The notes under the pieces: generated by a model | Database searches by the model: none | Seen by the model: only the letters and a program-made list of their open reading frames with translations | What the model was told of the DNA's origin: nothing | DNA from: Dysgonamonadaceae bacterium | GTDB taxonomy: Bacteria; Bacteroidota; Bacteroidia; Bacteroidales; Azobacteroidaceae | Assembly (NCBI GenBank): GCA_031261015.1 | Contig: JAISKG010000177.1 | Location: forward strand, 1 to 10,549 | Direction of reading: 5' to 3' | Length of the DNA: 10,549 nucleotides | Position numbers and translations under genes: made by a program | In this document: positions 1 through 6,047 of the stretch, in pieces | Numbering within the stretch: the stretch's first letter is position 1 | Layout of the letters: each line of letters begins with the position of its first letter

Positions 1-2866
1 CACAAGTACTCACAATTTCCGTCTGCCGAAACGAAACCGCCGGATCAAATAACTCCGCTAATTTCTGCTTGAGCAAAACCTCAAACTCCGGCCGGAGCGT
101 TTCAAAATCTTCTACCGGTATTTTGTCATATAAAATAACGGGCGAATAGTTTTCTTTCCCCGCTTCCTGCAAATAAAACAGCGACGGAATAACGGGCGAT
201 CCGGTATGCTCCTGTTGCAGAAAAACCGAAGCATATACAAAAGTCTGGAAGATGTGCGCAGCCCGGTTATTTTTCTGTAAAAACAGATCTTCCAAGCTTT
301 TATAATTTTTCGCTTTGCCGCTTGTTTTGTAATCGACGATGTACAAGCGTCTATCTTTTTCTTCCAAGCGGTCGATGATGCCACCGATTTTCAGACACAG
401 AGGCGGCTGATTATCCATAGAATCTACGGTATAAAATGAGCTAACGGAATGTTCCAAACCGTGAATGGTGAAAGGAGCGCGTTGCCGGTCAAATTCGATT
501 AAACGGGTGAGAAGACGGCAAATTACTTTATAATTAATCAGTTGTTGGCCGTTGAATTGCTTCGGATCGGTCGGTTTTCCTTTGAAATATTCTTTTTCAA
601 AAGCGCGGGTAACCAATTGCTCCATGCGGTGAGGCGCTTGAAGATAAGCGCTTAAGGCTTCTTTTAGAACGACAAACGCCGGAAATGTCCGCTGCTCTTC
701 GGGAATGCCGCCGATGGCTTTGTACAAATATTCGGCCGCACGGTGGAAAATCAAACCGAAGACCGAACTGTCCAATTCGTCCGACAATTCTTCGGGAGTT
801 TTCAGGCCTTCGATGTATTGCTGATAGAATTTGAACGAGCAATTGATATACGTATTTAAAGCCGTAGGAGATAAGCGGTTGGCTTCGGGATTGATGTTGC
901 AATCGTATTGCTGCCGCAGTTTTTGCAAAAGCGTTGGATCTTTCTCAATACTAATTGCTTCCGGCTTCCAAGGCTTGATTGAAGTTTGCAGCGAAAATCG
1001 TCGAATTTGTCCTTTCAGAGCCGGATCGACCAAAAGTTGCAGGAGAAAGCGGCTGATTTCGGCCTTCCCCGTTTGCGTAGCATCGGTATTGTAAACCAGC
1101 GTGATATTTTCGGCGCGTTGCAAAAGCCGGTAAAAATAGTACGCATACAACGAATCCTGATGATCGATCGTACTCAATCCAAAATGTACTCGAAGAAATT
1201 GCGGAATAAACGTATTTTCGTTTGTGCTACCCGGCATAATACCTTCATTTACGCTCAACATCAGCACGTTATTGAAATCCAAACTACGCGTTTCCAAAAC
1301 GCCCATCACTTGCAATCCTTTGACCGGCTCGCCGTGAAAAGGAATTGTCACCGTCGATAATAATTTTCGCAGCAGGCGCAGGAAAGTTGATTTTTCGAGT
1401 TTCCAATTTTCAGTAACTACTAAATCATGCAGCCGGTTAAGTACCTGATAAGCACGGAAAACGGATTCGACGGCCAAGTCGTTGTAACTATCTTCCAGCG
1501 CAGATTTTTGACCAAAATAAATGCCCAATTGTTGCACGATTTCCAACAAATAAGCAGCCAATTTCCGGACATCGCCGGCCGGAGAAAAAAGCCGTTTATC
1601 CTGTAAAATTTCAATCGTCGGCGAGAAAATATGTTCGTTTACAATTTTTCGTTCAACATTAATAGCTTCAGGGAAAATCAATTGCGTATAAGGATGTCGC
1701 AAGACCGGCAATACCGATTGATAGCGAAACGAACGGTTAGCCGCTGTGTATCCGTAAGTTTGCAATTCCGCAAGCGTTTGCAAAAAACTGCAAACCGGCG
1801 TTTGTGTCATTGGAAAACCCATCGTAATGTTGACGTTTCCCGTTTTTTCCGGCGGAATGGCGTGCATCACAGCCGGCAAAAGTTTTTCATTGCACAACAC
1901 AATAGCAGAATCGGGCTGCGTAAAAAAAGGCGGTTTGTGCAGCGAGTCGATCCACGAAGGAATCACAGCCGATTGACCACTTTCCGACGGCGAAGCGAGC
2001 AAAGTGATGTTTTTCGGCGCCGCGGTAAAAGCATGGAAATGACTGTTGTCCAAGGCCGAACCCCAGCGACGGATATTGTCGGCAAGGAATCGTCCAGCTT
2101 CGGTTTTCAAATAATAAGAATCATAATCCCAATAAAATAACGATTTGTCTTTCAGCCGGGTAAACAATTTTTTTTCACATTCGCTCAAAACGTTGAAGCC
2201 GACAAAAACGTAACGTGTACCGGGAAAAGCGGCGGTTTCGCTTTCGATGACCGAACGCATCAGCATGCCGGGATAAGCCAGGCCTTTCGCACTCAATTTC
2301 GCCTTAAACGAAGTATAAACTTCGCCCAAAATATTCCAAATATTCCAAAAAGCTGTCTTTAGAGAACTTTCGCCGAGAAAGGCTTGTTTGAAATAAGTTA
2401 TTAAGGTACGAATCTGATCTTCGGAGAGATGTGAGAAATCGTCGCGCAATTGATCCAAATCCTGCAAGTTGCTGAACAGCGACCGTGCATTCACCAAATT
2501 TTTGTCCACATCGTCGAAATCGTTCAATAGAATTTCGCCGAAGAAGAAAAATTCATCCAAAGTTTCCGACGTAGGAAGGGAAGAATGTGCGTTAAAAACT
2601 TCTTTGTAAATAGAATAAAGTTCGCCGATCAATTGCAGGTTATCTCCTTTCCGGAGCACGGAAACCGATTCAAAAATCGAGTCAAGCGACTGATAACGAG
2701 GCGCCCACAACGGTTTTTTCGCCTGCCCGTACAAATAGCGATTGAAGAACAATCCGGCCCGGATGCTGGGAAAAACCACGATCGTATCGGACAAATCGGT
2801 TCCTTGCCGGGCAATCAGATCTTCTGCTACCAGCGACAAAAAAGCCGGGGCGAGAGCATTTTCCAT
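1..2866 (-). CDS. AddB/RecB-like PD-(D/E)XK exonuclease, 3' end cut by window edge
   Basis: The reading frame is open for 955 codons from the ATG at 2866 to the left edge, with no stop. It is probably the nuclease subunit of an AddAB-like enzyme that resects double-strand breaks. Near the N-terminus is a VVFPSIRAGLFF motif (about residues 30-41), typical of Bacteroidota members, in place of a Walker A loop. A helicase-like region carries VNEGIMPG near residues 539-546. The nuclease domain opens with LSPTALNTYINC (Cys676) and has the FHRAAEYLY histidine motif near 708, GGIIDR near 830 and VDYKTS near 843, so the D...DxK catalytic residues are present. The last visible residue is Cys955 in a TEIVSTC context, where AddB-type proteins place the cysteines of their 4Fe-4S cluster, so little more than the C-terminal tip should be missing. 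The start lies 6 bp after the DUF3127 stop, so the two are probably co-transcribed. I infer the family from motifs; a partner UvrD-type helicase would be expected outside the window. Confidence 0.88.
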   Translation of the reverse strand, partial: MENALAPAFLSLVAEDLIARQGTDLSDTIVVFPSIRAGLFFNRYLYGQAKKPLWAPRYQSLDSIFESVSVLRKGDNLQLIGELYSIYKEVFNAHSSLPTSETLDEFFFFGEILLNDFDDVDKNLVNARSLFSNLQDLDQLRDDFSHLSEDQIRTLITYFKQAFLGESSLKTAFWNIWNILGEVYTSFKAKLSAKGLAYPGMLMRSVIESETAAFPGTRYVFVGFNVLSECEKKLFTRLKDKSLFYWDYDSYYLKTEAGRFLADNIRRWGSALDNSHFHAFTAAPKNITLLASPSESGQSAVIPSWIDSLHKPPFFTQPDSAIVLCNEKLLPAVMHAIPPEKTGNVNITMGFPMTQTPVCSFLQTLAELQTYGYTAANRSFRYQSVLPVLRHPYTQLIFPEAINVERKIVNEHIFSPTIEILQDKRLFSPAGDVRKLAAYLLEIVQQLGIYFGQKSALEDSYNDLAVESVFRAYQVLNRLHDLVVTENWKLEKSTFLRLLRKLLSTVTIPFHGEPVKGLQVMGVLETRSLDFNNVLMLSVNEGIMPGSTNENTFIPQFLRVHFGLSTIDHQDSLYAYYFYRLLQRAENITLVYNTDATQTGKAEISRFLLQLLVDPALKGQIRRFSLQTSIKPWKPEAISIEKDPTLLQKLRQQYDCNINPEANRLSPTALNTYINCSFKFYQQYIEGLKTPEELSDELDSSVFGLIFHRAAEYLYKAIGGIPEEQRTFPAFVVLKEALSAYLQAPHRMEQLVTRAFEKEYFKGKPTDPKQFNGQQLINYKVICRLLTRLIEFDRQRAPFTIHGLEHSVSSFYTVDSMDNQPPLCLKIGGIIDRLEEKDRRLYIVDYKTSGKAKNYKSLEDLFLQKNNRAAHIFQTFVYASVFLQQEHTGSPVIPSLFYLQEAGKENYSPVILYDKIPVEDFETLRPEFEVLLKQKLAELFDPAVSFRQTEIVSTC

Positions 2867-2872
2867 TGTATA

Positions 2873-3250
2873 TCAGAAAGGCAAATCATTGAAATCGCTT
2901 TGCGGTTCAGGCGGAGGTTCCGGGAAACGAAAATCCGAAGCTGCAGACGGAACGGAAGGCAACGGCATTTCAGCGGCAACAGCGCCGGCGACCGGTTCAA
3001 CTTTCCATGCTTTGACGTCGGTGTACCAACGGCCGTTAAATTCGCGGCTTTCGATATCGAAATCAATCATTAAGTTCTGTCCTGTATGCAGTTGCGCTGC
3101 GTTGATTTTATCGCCCCAAACGGTGATGCAGACTTTTTTCGGATATTGTCCTTCGGTTTCGACGATGATACTTTGTTTTTTCCACTCGCCGTTGCGACCT
3201 GTTCCCGTTTCGGCAGGGAGGATCTGGAATAATTTTGCTGTTAGTTGCAT
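2873..3250 (-). CDS. DUF3127 family protein, predicted OB-fold, SSB-like tail
   Basis: This 125-residue protein matches the DUF3127 family of Bacteroidota. The core (about residues 1-85) has the landmarks GTGRNGEWKKQ, ETEGQYPKKVC, VWGDKI and DFDIESREFNGRWYTDVKAW. Such a compact beta-rich core is predicted to be an OB-fold that binds nucleic acid. A proline- and alanine-rich linker follows, and the protein ends in SDFNDLPF, which resembles the acidic, phenylalanine-terminated tip with which bacterial SSB recruits partners. The start at 3250 (MQLTAKLFQ) is chosen because the conserved core begins there; an in-frame ATG at 3325 would add 25 residues of unrelated hydrophobic sequence and lies upstream of a likely -7 box. 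The AddB-like nuclease starts 6 bp downstream, suggesting a joint role in DNA end processing. That role is inferred. Confidence 0.85.
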   Translation of the reverse strand: MQLTAKLFQILPAETGTGRNGEWKKQSIIVETEGQYPKKVCITVWGDKINAAQLHTGQNLMIDFDIESREFNGRWYTDVKAWKVEPVAGAVAAEMPLPSVPSAASDFRFPEPPPEPQSDFNDLPF

Positions 3251-3271
3251 GAGTATTTGATTTTGAAGGGA

Positions 3272-3279
3272 CAAATTTA
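3272..3279 (-). promoter_or_regulatory. Probable -7 box for the DUF3127-nuclease unit
   Basis: Read on the minus strand the site is TAAATTTG, a full match to the Bacteroidota -7 consensus TAnnTTTG. It ends 22 bp before the ATG at 3250, leaving a short leader. I see no clear TTTG -33 box at the usual spacing, so the call rests on one element and its position. Confidence 0.45.
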
Positions 3280-3320
3280 GGAGAAATTTCCGAATTGTGG
3301 GTAGAAAAAAACAGATATTC

Positions 3321-3341
3321 CGCAATCCAATTGCGTTTTTT
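3321..3341. repeat. Perfect 6-bp dyad followed by six T, upstream of manC
   Basis: CGCAAT and ATTGCG flank a 3-base CCA spacer and are followed directly by TTTTTT. The element lies between the divergent DUF3127 and manC genes, just ahead of the probable manC -7 box, where a repressor or activator could act. It has the shape of a small intrinsic terminator, but no plus-strand gene lies upstream that would need one. Confidence 0.5.
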
Positions 3342-3343
3342 CG

Positions 3344-3351
3344 TACCTTTG
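3344..3351 (+). promoter_or_regulatory. Probable -7 box for manC
   Basis: TACCTTTG matches the Bacteroidota TAnnTTTG consensus and lies 29 bp before the manC ATG, giving a short leader. No TTTG is seen at the usual -33 position; a dyad (3321-3335) covers that area instead. Confidence 0.5.
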
Positions 3352-3380
3352 TTCCACGTAAACTCTAAATCTCATTCTTT

Positions 3381-4457
3381 ATGAAAGATAATTATTGTGT
3401 AATCATGAGCGGCGGCATCGGTAGCCGTTTTTGGCCGTGCAGCCGCGAAAACCGGCCGAAACAGTTTTTAGATTTCTTCGGGACCGGCCGTTCGCTTTTG
3501 CAACAAACTTTCGATCGCTTCCGGCAAATCGTTCCGGTGGAAAATATTTATATTGCAACTAATAAATTATACGCCGATTTGGTGCGCGAACAATTGCCTG
3601 AAATCCAGCCGCATCAGATTTTGCTGGAACCGACTCGCCGCAATACTGCGCCTTGTATCGCTTACGCTTCCTATCACATTCAGTCCTTGAATCCGAATGC
3701 AAATATCGTCGTTACTCCTGCCGATCACTTGATTTTACAGGAGCACCATTATCTAAAAAATATCCAAACCGGATTGAATTTCGTCAACAAATTTCCTTCT
3801 TTGCTGACTTTAGGTGTGAAGCCCAGCCGTCCCGAAACGGGTTACGGTTACATTCAAACGCAAGAGGGTTCGTCGGATAATATTCAGAAAGTCAAGGCGT
3901 TTACCGAAAAACCCAATTACGAATTGGCCAAAGTATTTTTCGAAAGCGGCGATTTTTTCTGGAATTCCGGAATTTTTATCTGGAACGTCAAAACCATCAT
4001 AAGCGCTTTCGGCAAATATTTGCCCGACATCAACACGCGATTTGAACAAGGAACAGACAAATACAATACGCCGGAGGAAAAAGTGTACATCGCCGAACAA
4101 TACCCGATGTGCCAAAACATCTCGATCGACTACGGAATCATGGAAAAAGCCGACAATGTATATATGCTGGTGGCCGATTTCGGCTGGTCGGATCTGGGGA
4201 CTTGGGGATCGCTTTACGACTTGGCCAACAAGGATGAGCAACGCAATGTCGCCCTGAAATGCGAATCGCTGTTCGTCGAAAGTTCCAATAATTTAGTCAC
4301 GCTTTCAGGCGATAAATTAGCCGTTATCCAAGGATTGGATGATTACATTGTGGTTGAATCGGACAATGCTTTGCTGATTTGTCAAAAATCGGAAGAACAG
4401 CGCATTAAGCAGTTTGTCGTTGACGTAAAATTGAAATACGGCGACCGCTATTTGTAA
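3381..4457 (+). CDS. manC: Mannose-1-phosphate guanylyltransferase (GDP-mannose pyrophosphorylase)
   Basis: This 358-residue cytoplasmic enzyme makes GDP-mannose from GTP and mannose-1-phosphate, supplying mannose, fucose and related sugars for surface glycans. The nucleotidyltransferase signature is complete: GGIGSRFWP (residues 11-19) followed by RPKQF, the VTPADHLI segment around the metal-binding aspartate, FTEKP at 174-178, WNSGIFIWN from 194, and GWSDLGTWGSLYD at 268-280. The length fits the single-domain form, and there is no C-terminal type II phosphomannose isomerase cupin domain as in longer ManC/AlgA proteins. The N-terminus MKDNYCVIMSGG begins directly at the conserved fold, supporting the start. 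The gene stands alone on its strand and overlaps the convergent methyltransferase by 10 bp. The exact nucleotide preference is inferred from family membership. Confidence 0.93.
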   Translation: MKDNYCVIMSGGIGSRFWPCSRENRPKQFLDFFGTGRSLLQQTFDRFRQIVPVENIYIATNKLYADLVREQLPEIQPHQILLEPTRRNTAPCIAYASYHIQSLNPNANIVVTPADHLILQEHHYLKNIQTGLNFVNKFPSLLTLGVKPSRPETGYGYIQTQEGSSDNIQKVKAFTEKPNYELAKVFFESGDFFWNSGIFIWNVKTIISAFGKYLPDINTRFEQGTDKYNTPEEKVYIAEQYPMCQNISIDYGIMEKADNVYMLVADFGWSDLGTWGSLYDLANKDEQRNVALKCESLFVESSNNLVTLSGDKLAVIQGLDDYIVVESDNALLICQKSEEQRIKQFVVDVKLKYGDRYL

Positions 4458-5164
4458 AGCGCGAAAAGGCAGGGGCGTTTTGCCAAATCGGGTTTCTGTT
4501 GCTTCCGCCATTCGGCAATCGTTTGAGTTTTAATCCATTCGCTGTCTAAAGTAATATCGGCGGCGACGCATAAGCGCGTAGAAAGTTTGCAAGTTTTCAG
4601 CAAATCTTCTACAAGTGAATTGTTGCGGTAAGGCGTTTCGATAAACAATTGCGTTTGATGTTCCGCGTAAATACGTTGTTCCAACGTTTTTATAGTTTTG
4701 ATGCGTTCGGCGGCGGCGATCGGCAAATAACCGAGAAAAGCAAAATTTTGCCCGTTGAACCCCGAAGCCATCAAGGCCAGCACGATCGACGAAGGACCCA
4801 CCAAAGGAATCACCCGCAAATTGTTTTGTTGTGCGAGCGCGACGACATCTGCGCCGGGATCGGCAATGGCCGGGCAGCCCGCTTCGGAAAGCACGCCCAT
4901 CGGAAAACCTGCTTTCGCCGGTTGGAGAAAATCCGATAATTCGGCGCGGGAAGTATGCTTATTCAGTACATAAAATGTTAATTCGTCGATATTGACGGCG
5001 GGATCGGCTTGCTTCAGGAAGCGACGGGCGGTACGGACGTTTTCGACGATGAAATGCTTGATTGTGGGTAAAATAGATTGATTATAAGCGGGTAGTACTT
5101 TAGAGAGTGGAGTGTCGCCTAAAGTGACAGGAAAGAGGTAGAGGGGGGCTGATTGATTTTCCAT
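4448..5164 (-). CDS. RsmI-related SAM-dependent methyltransferase (tetrapyrrole methylase fold)
   Basis: This 238-residue protein has the tetrapyrrole methylase fold of RsmI, which methylates a ribose in 16S rRNA. Visible landmarks are LYLFPVTLGDTP (8-19), a central SEAGCPAIADPGADVV (93-108), VGPSSIVLALMASGFNGQNF (122-141) with the SAM-site glycine and serines, FLGYLP (143-148) and LFIETPYRNN (173-182). It is shorter than classical RsmI (about 280 residues) and belongs to the compact branch common in Bacteroidota, so RsmI itself may be encoded elsewhere and the substrate is uncertain. The start at 5164 (MENQSAPLYLF) is preferred over the ATG at 5197, because the latter adds unconserved residues and lies upstream of a strong -7 box. 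The gene overlaps manC tail-to-tail by 10 bp, leaving no room for a terminator between them. Confidence 0.85.
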   Translation of the reverse strand: MENQSAPLYLFPVTLGDTPLSKVLPAYNQSILPTIKHFIVENVRTARRFLKQADPAVNIDELTFYVLNKHTSRAELSDFLQPAKAGFPMGVLSEAGCPAIADPGADVVALAQQNNLRVIPLVGPSSIVLALMASGFNGQNFAFLGYLPIAAAERIKTIKTLEQRIYAEHQTQLFIETPYRNNSLVEDLLKTCKLSTRLCVAADITLDSEWIKTQTIAEWRKQQKPDLAKRPCLFALYK

Positions 5165-5168
5165 GTGC

Positions 5169-5202
5169 CAAAGGTAAAGGATGAATCCAGTTGTCAAACA
5201 AA
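5169..5202 (-). promoter_or_regulatory. Promoter of the RsmI-like gene
   Basis: On the minus strand TACCTTTG (5169-5176) matches the -7 consensus. Two tandem TTTG copies (5195-5198 and 5199-5202) supply -33 candidates with spacers of 18 and 22 bases, slightly off the usual 19-21. Because the -7 box ends 4 bp before the ATG at 5164, the transcript would start at or next to the start codon. Confidence 0.55.
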
Positions 5203-5208
5203 GTTCTT

Positions 5209-5619
5209 TTAGAATTGTACTGCGCTTAATTGTTGTCTAATATCTTGAATAGCATAATTAAGCGTTTGAATTTCAGTATCAGAAAATTTTGCCGGTTTCC
5301 CATTTACTTTATTTCCATTTAGGCGTTGATAAAACCATTGCGGGGTTTTGTGGAAATAATTTTTCGCCAGATAAGAAACGGATATGACAGGGAGTACATG
5401 CGACAATTTTTTCCGAATATTCAGTACCTGTTGGATTTCTGCAATTTCTTGATGTATTGCTTTAAAATCGTCATCAACAGCTTGTGTTATCTCTTTTTTT
5501 TCAGATTCTGAGAGCGAATCTAAAAATAAATCGGTTTCCTGTTCGATTTGTTTCCGTTCAGCTTCGCTGGCTGTTTTCCAAGCTTGCTTCAATTCAAGAA
5601 ATTTGGTTTTTGTGTCCAT
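5209..5619 (-). CDS. DUF5053 family protein, possible HTH DNA-binding protein
   Basis: The 136-residue product resembles the DUF5053 family of Bacteroidota, whose function is unknown. The N-terminal 65 residues are rich in Glu, Lys and Gln, have spaced hydrophobic positions, and look like a charged helical or coiled-coil segment. The conserved C-terminal part (about 78-130) reads VSYLAKNYFHKTPQWFYQRL, then NGNKVNGKPAKF and a final helix. This pattern (an ala-lys helix, a short turn, a second helix with aromatic and arginine residues) looks like a helix-turn-helix. I infer DNA binding from it without homology proof. The gene lies 72 bp downstream of a 57-codon gene on the same strand, with a hairpin between, and lacks a promoter box of its own, so it is probably co-transcribed. 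Its sequence is AT-rich compared with the flanking core genes. Confidence 0.75.
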   Translation of the reverse strand: MDTKTKFLELKQAWKTASEAERKQIEQETDLFLDSLSESEKKEITQAVDDDFKAIHQEIAEIQQVLNIRKKLSHVLPVISVSYLAKNYFHKTPQWFYQRLNGNKVNGKPAKFSDTEIQTLNYAIQDIRQQLSAVQF

Positions 5620-5650
5620 AATTTATCGTAATTTACTAATTGGTTGATAC

Positions 5651-5688
5651 AAAGAATGACCGCTACCCGTCGATAGCAGTCGTTCTTT
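5651..5688 (-). other. Hairpin between the 57-codon gene and the DUF5053 gene
   Basis: AAAGAATGAC (5651-5660) pairs with GTCGTTCTTT (5679-5688) with one mismatch. Inside it GCTA (5662-5665) pairs with TAGC (5674-5677) around an 8-base loop. In the minus-strand transcript it starts 3 bp after the upstream stop codon. It could be a partial terminator, an attenuator or an mRNA-stability element. There is no long U tract, so full termination is doubtful. Confidence 0.55.
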
Positions 5689-5691
5689 CTG

Positions 5692-5865
5692 TTAAATGTC
5701 CAAACTCAACCATTTAATTTCGTTGATTAATAACTGAATTTCACCATCTAACACCGATTTACTATACCCGATTTGGATTAACCGTTTATAGTTTCGGAGG
5801 TAGTAATCGACGTCGTCAATTAAATTTTCTACCCGAGCTTTTAGCTCATCTTTGTCATCAATCAT
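5692..5865 (-). CDS. Small protein of unknown function, 57 residues
   Basis: An ATG at 5865 opens a 57-codon frame (MIDDKDELKARVENL... to ...IKWLSLDI) ending in TAA at 5692-5694. I do not recognise the family. The protein is mostly helical in character, acidic at the N-terminus, with hydrophobic residues at regular intervals and a tyrosine-rich middle (VDYYLRNYKRLI), so a coiled coil or helical hairpin is likely. There is no signal peptide and no membrane segment. It is supported as a gene by a near-consensus promoter 28 bp upstream and by its place at the head of a unit with DUF5053. It might be an antitoxin-like, adaptor or regulatory protein; nothing seen decides among these. Confidence 0.62.
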   Translation of the reverse strand: MIDDKDELKARVENLIDDVDYYLRNYKRLIQIGYSKSVLDGEIQLLINEIKWLSLDI

Positions 5866-5893
5866 TTAAAGAGCTCTTGTCTTAATGACGGCA

Positions 5894-5925
5894 CAAAGAT
5901 AATAACATTTTTGTTATTAAACAAA
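5894..5925 (-). promoter_or_regulatory. Near-consensus Bacteroidota promoter, leftward
   Basis: On the minus strand the sequence reads TTTG (5925-5922), a 20-base spacer, then TATCTTTG (5901-5894), matching the phylum consensus TTTG-N19-21-TAnnTTTG in full. It would drive the 57-codon gene and DUF5053, with a leader of about 20 nt. Its spacer is almost exactly filled by the palindrome at 5900-5919. Confidence 0.75.
5900..5919. repeat. 20-bp palindrome in the leftward promoter spacer, operator candidate
   Basis: TAATAACA (5900-5907) and TGTTATTA (5912-5919) are perfect inverted repeats around TTTT. The palindrome occupies the space between the -33 and -7 boxes, so a bound dimer would block RNA polymerase. 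The natural candidate ligand is the DUF5053 product of the same unit, which would make the circuit autoregulatory. That link is inferred. Confidence 0.6.
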
Positions 5926-5943
5926 TTTATGAGGAATTATTTT

Positions 5944-5961
5944 CAAAGTGCTCTTACTTTG
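5944..5961. repeat. Inverted repeat between the divergent promoters
   Basis: CAAAGT (5944-5949) and ACTTTG (5956-5961) form perfect 6-bp arms around GCTCTT. The element sits between the leftward and rightward -33 boxes. It may be a second regulator site. Its arms also resemble incomplete -7 boxes, so it could be a promoter remnant. Confidence 0.4.
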
Positions 5962-5984
5962 TAAATTATTATTCGAAATGTTTG

Positions 5985-6016
5985 TTTGTTTATTAAATAT
6001 ATAATGTTTACTTTTG
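5985..6016 (+). promoter_or_regulatory. Near-consensus Bacteroidota promoter, rightward
   Basis: TTTG (5985-5988), a 20-base spacer and TACTTTTG (6009-6016) match the phylum consensus in full. The -7 box lies 31 bp before the ATG at 6048, a leader of about 25 nt. It faces away from the leftward promoter and should transcribe the 85-codon gene, possibly reading on into the rRNA methyltransferase gene. Confidence 0.75.
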
Positions 6017-6033
6017 CAAACAAGCAAGTAAAC
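6006..6033. repeat. Inverted repeat over the rightward -7 box and start site
   Basis: GTTTACTT (6006-6013) and AAGTAAAC (6026-6033) are perfect 8-bp arms 12 bases apart, and TTTGCAAA (6013-6020) is a further palindrome inside. Covering the -7 box and the probable transcription start, it could be an operator or form a hairpin at the 5' end of the transcript. AT-rich sequence makes some chance symmetry likely. Confidence 0.45.
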
Positions 6034-6047
6034 TAAACAAGAATGAT

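Noticed and set aside
1631..2140. Plus-strand open frame of 169 codons opposite the nuclease gene
   Set aside because: It is rich in Arg, Ser and Phe with no recognisable motif, and lies wholly antisense to a frame with clear AddB-type motifs, so it is a shadow frame.
2331..2352. Short direct repeat ATATTCCAA inside the nuclease gene
   Set aside because: It is two copies only and explained by coding of a WNIWNI segment.
2742..3260. Plus-strand frames spanning the nuclease start and DUF3127
   Set aside because: They cross a real operon junction in antisense and have no family features.
5165..5197. Upstream ATG at 5197 for the RsmI-like protein
   Set aside because: It would add 11 unconserved residues and lies upstream of a consensus -7 box.
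5866..6047. CRISPR leader or phage attachment site in the AT-rich intergenic region
   Set aside because: There are no regularly spaced repeats, no integrase gene and no tRNA. The region is better explained by two divergent promoters with dyads.
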